Assembly: GCF_035207705.1 (NCBI RefSeq)
Contig: NZ_CP128187.1
Coordinates: forward strand, 310,001 to 374,000
Reading direction: 5' to 3'
Length of the DNA stretch: 64,000 nucleotides
Source of the DNA: Maribacter sp. BPC-D8
Lineage (GTDB): Bacteria > Bacteroidota > Bacteroidia > Flavobacteriales > Flavobacteriaceae
Part shown: positions 60,826-64,000 of the stretch, piece after piece
Numbering within the stretch: the first letter of the stretch is position 1
Layout of the letters: each line of letters begins with the position of its first letter
Position numbers and translations under genes: made by a program
The notes under the pieces: model-generated
The model's database searches: none
Told to the model about the DNA's origin: nothing
What the model saw: only the letters and a program-made list of their open reading frames with translations

Positions 60826-61353
60826 ATGCAACAAATAGCAAAATTTATATATTTTAAAATTCTAGGATGGAAACTGAAAGGAACGTTTCCTTCACACTTA
60901 GATAAATTTGTGGCCATTGTAGTGCCGCATACTAGTTGGTGGGATTTTTTATTGGCATTATTAATACGTGCAGTATGGCAAGAGGAAATAAACTTTGTAG
61001 GTAAAAAAAGTTTGTTCAAGCCTCCTTTCGGTTGGTTTTTTCGTTGGACAGGTGGTGCACCAATAGATCGTACCAAAACTAATGATACCGTAAAAGCTAC
61101 AGCAGAGATTTTCAGTAAACGTAAAAAGTTCAGGCTGGCATTATCTCCTGAAGGGACACGTAAAAAGGTGGAGAAATGGAAAACAGGTTTCTATTTTATA
61201 GCCAAAACTGCTAATGTACCCATAGTACTAGTTGCCTTTGATTACGGTAAAAAGGAAATAAAAATATCAGAACCTCTTTTACCTACAGAAGATAAAGAAG
61301 CCGATTTTAAAAAGTATCATGCTTTTTTTGAAGGGGTTGTGGGTAAGCATTGA
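60826..61353 (+). CDS. 1-acyl-sn-glycerol-3-phosphate acyltransferase family protein
   Basis: Short (175-residue) acyltransferase. The HX4D motif is PHTSWWDF (residues ~35-42) and the second motif is SPEGTRKK. The family uses acyl-CoA or acyl-ACP to acylate lysophospholipids, and related short forms are often in lipid A/aminolipid loci. Placed 69 bp after the KdnB-like gene. No terminator is evident downstream. Confidence 0.8.
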   Translation: MQQIAKFIYFKILGWKLKGTFPSHLDKFVAIVVPHTSWWDFLLALLIRAVWQEEINFVGKKSLFKPPFGWFFRWTGGAPIDRTKTNDTVKATAEIFSKRKKFRLALSPEGTRKKVEKWKTGFYFIAKTANVPIVLVAFDYGKKEIKISEPLLPTEDKEADFKKYHAFFEGVVGKH

Positions 61354-61641
61354 TGATTGATTTTTATTTTAAGCATTTATAAATAATGATTTAATTGTTC
61401 GATTTGTGAGAACATATTTTTTTAAATAAACCTAATATATTTAAAGTAAATTACGGTTCAACGATTATTTGTGAATTTTAACTGGTTTTTATATGTTAAT
61501 TTTTTATTAAAATCTTACTGTTGTAATTTTAATTAAGCAATTCACTTTTTTGATTTTCCCCTTTTTTTAAAATGATGTCTTTATCATATGTTGATTGCTA
61601 TTTGCAAACAATTGTTATGCAGATAATATATTTATCTATCT
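61354..61641. other. AT-rich upstream region of the PQQ dehydrogenase-cytochrome gene
   Basis: 288 bp with no gene. Very AT-rich, with several A/T runs. No exact TAnnTTTG -7 box was found, so the promoter of the next gene is unclear. Confidence 0.5.
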
Positions 61642-64000
61642 ATGAAAAAAAGGGATTTAAGCATTTGGTTAAAAATTAGTTTTGGCTCTGCGATGGTTTT
61701 TATTACTATGAGTTTTGGTTCTATTTTTTTTGGACCAGGATTAACAGAAGTAGTACCCATAAGTGCTTTTGTAAATGGAAATTTTCCTGATGTAAATCTT
61801 GATGCTGAGCCTTACGAGGTAGCTTATCCCAATATTAGATTTGATTGGCCTTTAACATTTACAATAGTTCCAGGTCAAACACGTGTTGTAGTTGGTCAAT
61901 TGGATGGTAAGATTTATTGGATGGATGACAATCAAACTACCACTACTAAGAATTTTTTAGTAGATTTTTCTGATGAAGTGGGAGATGCTGTGACACCAAA
62001 CCTTGAAGTTTGGGACGGAGGTCTTTTAGGATTAGAAATACACCCAAATTTTGGTGCGGTTGGGAATAACTACATATATATATATTACACTACAGAGTCG
62101 GAAACTGGTGATGATACTTTAAACAGCGGTGGTAATGGAACTTTTGGTTGTAACCTAGCTAACTTTCATGGTAACTATCTTCATTTAGATCGTTTCGAAG
62201 TAGATCCCTTAAATATGACATTTATCTCTAACTCTAGAAAACGAATGATGCGTCGTCGTATGTTGAATACAACCCATCGAGGAGGAGCTATGGAATTCGG
62301 AAATGACGGATTTCTATATATAGCTACAGGAGAACAAGGTAGGGCGATAAATGCACAAAATATTATTGATAACCTTGATGGCGGTGTTCTACGCATTGAT
62401 GTAGATATGGATGGATCTAAAAGCCATGCGCCTATACGAACTATGCCTGACGATGCAGGTCAAGATGATGAAATTACAGGTAATTTATATTGGATTCCAA
62501 ATGATAATCCTTTTCTAAGCACTTCAGGGGATAATTTCGAAGAGTATTATACTATAGGTAATCGTAGTCCTCATAGAATGAGTAAAGATTCTCAAACTGG
62601 CAATTTATATATAGGTGAAGTAGGGCAAAGTACGCATGACGAAATAAACATCGTGTCTAAAGGGGGGAATTATGGATGGCCTGTTTGGGAAGGTGAAGTT
62701 CCTGGACCCTTTAATCAGTGTTATATAGAAATGCTAAATGATATGGAACATCAAGTTCCGTTGACTGCATTTGTTCGGGATGATGCAAAATCAATAATCG
62801 GAGGTCAAGTATATCGGGGTAATGAATTTGCTACCTATAACGGTAAATATATTTCAGCAGATTGGCTAACTCAAAAAATTTTCTCTGTGGATATTCTTGA
62901 TGGTAGTTATGTGACTTTAGGCACCTTACCTAAAAGACCTATTTCTTTTGGGGAGGGCACTGACGGTAATATATACTATTTACTTCAAGGGAATAATGTA
63001 CAGTTACTCCGTTTTGTAGCTCCTAGTATACCAACAGGTATGCCTCAATTATTATCTGAAACAGGTGCATTTTCAGATTTGAGTAATTTAACCGTAACAG
63101 ATGGGTTTGTTCCTTACGAAATGATTGACGCATTTTGGTCTGACGGTGCCTCAAAGAAGCGTTGGATGGCGATACCAAATAATGGTACACATAATTCACC
63201 GCAGGAACAAATTCAATTCTCAGAAGATGGTAATTGGATTTTTCCTATTGGATCAGTTTTAATCAAACATTTTGATTATCCTGTAGATGAAAACAATCCT
63301 GAAGTTACTAAAAAGATAGAGACCCGTTTTTCTATCAAAAACAGTGATGATAATTGGACATTTTTATCGTATAAATGGAATTCGACACAAACTGAGGCTA
63401 ATTTAGTTAATATGACTACGGGAGGAGATGAGCCAATAGTCATTACGGAGATAAATGGGGGTACCCGAACCGAAATTTGGCGGTTCCCATCAACGAATGA
63501 GTGTTTAAATTGTCATAATGATGCATCACAAGGTACATTGGGACCTAGAACACGTTATCTAAATAGCGAATTTGACTACTCTACACATGCTATGAACGGT
63601 GTTCAAGCAAATCAATTAGTAACATTAAGTCACTTAGGTATCTTAGACCGGACAATTACTGATGTGGATACGCCAAATTTTATTACACATTCATCTATTG
63701 ATGATAATAATGCTAATATAGAGGATAAAGCTCGTTCCTATTTAGATTTGAACTGTGCTTATTGTCATCAGCCAGCAAACGGTATTCGAGCAGAATTTGA
63801 CTTACGCTTATTTAATTCTTTAGAAGAGACGGGTCTTTTAACGGCAGGTGTGGGGGAAACTGTTGAAGAAATAGGAAGTGATCAAAAAATTATTTATCCA
63901 GGAGATGCATCAAAATCCCAAATTTTTCATAGAGCAAATAGTGTAGATTCAGGAACAATGATGCCACCTCTGGCTAAGAATCAGATTGATGAAAAAGGAG
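61642..64000 (+). CDS. PQQ-type sugar dehydrogenase fused to a diheme c-type cytochrome region (3' end beyond window)
   Basis: Open frame from ATG 61642 to the window edge without a stop, at least 786 residues. The N-terminus is a signal/anchor segment (FGSAMVFITMSFGSIFF). A glucose/sorbosone dehydrogenase propeller follows (THRGGAMEFGNDGFLYIATGE near residue 215, GNRSPHRM, GEVGQSTHDEI, GNYGWPVWEG). The C-terminal part resembles SO2930-type diheme cytochromes (SETGAFSDLS, FWSDGASKKRW) with two heme motifs, CLNCH at 621-625 and CAYCH at 705-709, and a GTMMPP Met ligand candidate. The enzyme would oxidise a sugar and pass electrons straight to heme. The 3' end is cut by the window. Confidence 0.85.
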   Translation, partial: MKKRDLSIWLKISFGSAMVFITMSFGSIFFGPGLTEVVPISAFVNGNFPDVNLDAEPYEVAYPNIRFDWPLTFTIVPGQTRVVVGQLDGKIYWMDDNQTTTTKNFLVDFSDEVGDAVTPNLEVWDGGLLGLEIHPNFGAVGNNYIYIYYTTESETGDDTLNSGGNGTFGCNLANFHGNYLHLDRFEVDPLNMTFISNSRKRMMRRRMLNTTHRGGAMEFGNDGFLYIATGEQGRAINAQNIIDNLDGGVLRIDVDMDGSKSHAPIRTMPDDAGQDDEITGNLYWIPNDNPFLSTSGDNFEEYYTIGNRSPHRMSKDSQTGNLYIGEVGQSTHDEINIVSKGGNYGWPVWEGEVPGPFNQCYIEMLNDMEHQVPLTAFVRDDAKSIIGGQVYRGNEFATYNGKYISADWLTQKIFSVDILDGSYVTLGTLPKRPISFGEGTDGNIYYLLQGNNVQLLRFVAPSIPTGMPQLLSETGAFSDLSNLTVTDGFVPYEMIDAFWSDGASKKRWMAIPNNGTHNSPQEQIQFSEDGNWIFPIGSVLIKHFDYPVDENNPEVTKKIETRFSIKNSDDNWTFLSYKWNSTQTEANLVNMTTGGDEPIVITEINGGTRTEIWRFPSTNECLNCHNDASQGTLGPRTRYLNSEFDYSTHAMNGVQANQLVTLSHLGILDRTITDVDTPNFITHSSIDDNNANIEDKARSYLDLNCAYCHQPANGIRAEFDLRLFNSLEETGLLTAGVGETVEEIGSDQKIIYPGDASKSQIFHRANSVDSGTMMPPLAKNQIDEKG

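Overview
This window is ordinary chromosome from a low-GC (roughly mid-30s % by eye) member of the Bacteroidota, most likely a marine Flavobacteriaceae of the Maribacter/Zobellia type. The evidence is the gene content (DUF4270, DUF3822, DUF4907 and DUF4097-type families, an UMF1-type MFS transporter, a zinc-finger-less DnaX, RsmD coupled to DUF3822), the many SpI/SpII-exported proteins, and repeated matches to the Bacteroidota promoter box TAnnTTTG (-7), sometimes with a TTG (-33) element 18-21 bp upstream. No phage, IS element, CRISPR array, tRNA or rRNA operon was seen. The only RNA gene recognised is rnpB (RNase P RNA).

Layout. 1-14.9 kb holds envelope and housekeeping genes: RDD protein (cut by the left edge), TRIC-type channel, a perfect (GCCAAAA)18 repeat, a cyclophilin lipoprotein head-to-head with a CoA-type Nudix hydrolase, an acyltransferase, an ECF sigma factor with a membrane partner, an M20 amidohydrolase, NDH-2, xerD, aroQ, a sorbosone-dehydrogenase-type lipoprotein, lpdA, msrB and a collagen-like lipoprotein. 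15-21.7 kb holds glgB, a GH31 alpha-glucosidase, an M48 protease and an MFS transporter. 21.7-24.7 kb (minus) is a four-gene ECF sigma / anti-sigma-like / DUF4097-like / DUF2807 operon. 25-30.8 kb holds lon, cmk, a BON-LysM protein and rpsA. 31-37 kb holds a DUF4270 lipoprotein with an outer-membrane barrel (minus), then a Kelch lipoprotein, DUF4907 protein and a LytS/LytTR two-component pair (plus). 37.2-44.2 kb is a co-directional run: pyrR, pyrB, a small unknown gene, rnz, pdxH, a SixA-like phosphatase, ppk1 and ppx. 44.2-51.7 kb has miaE divergent from a complete eboABCDEF cluster with a small TMEM220-like membrane protein at its end. 51.7-61.4 kb holds dnaX, rnpB, rsmD-DUF3822-unknown, a RecD-like helicase, DUF4126, kdsB, a HAD hydrolase, a KdnB-like oxidase and an acyltransferase. 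From 61642 to the right edge there is one long open reading frame, unfinished at the window end: a PQQ-type sugar dehydrogenase fused to a diheme cytochrome c region.

How the genes work together. The ebo cluster is the most notable system. Homologous clusters in cyanobacteria have been linked to moving a secondary-metabolite precursor to the periplasm, and its substrate in Flavobacteriia is not known to me. The kdsB-HAD-KdnB-like-acyltransferase block points to lipid A/Kdo chemistry, possibly 8-amino-Kdo. SixA, Ppk1 and Ppx form a polyphosphate group; glgB and GH31 form an alpha-glucan group. Regulatory sequence of interest includes a sigma-54-like -24/-12 element upstream of lon, a structured rpsA leader, several -7 boxes only 4-7 bp from start codons (predicted leaderless or nearly leaderless mRNAs), and two near-copy terminators flanking a (GATA)11 microsatellite.
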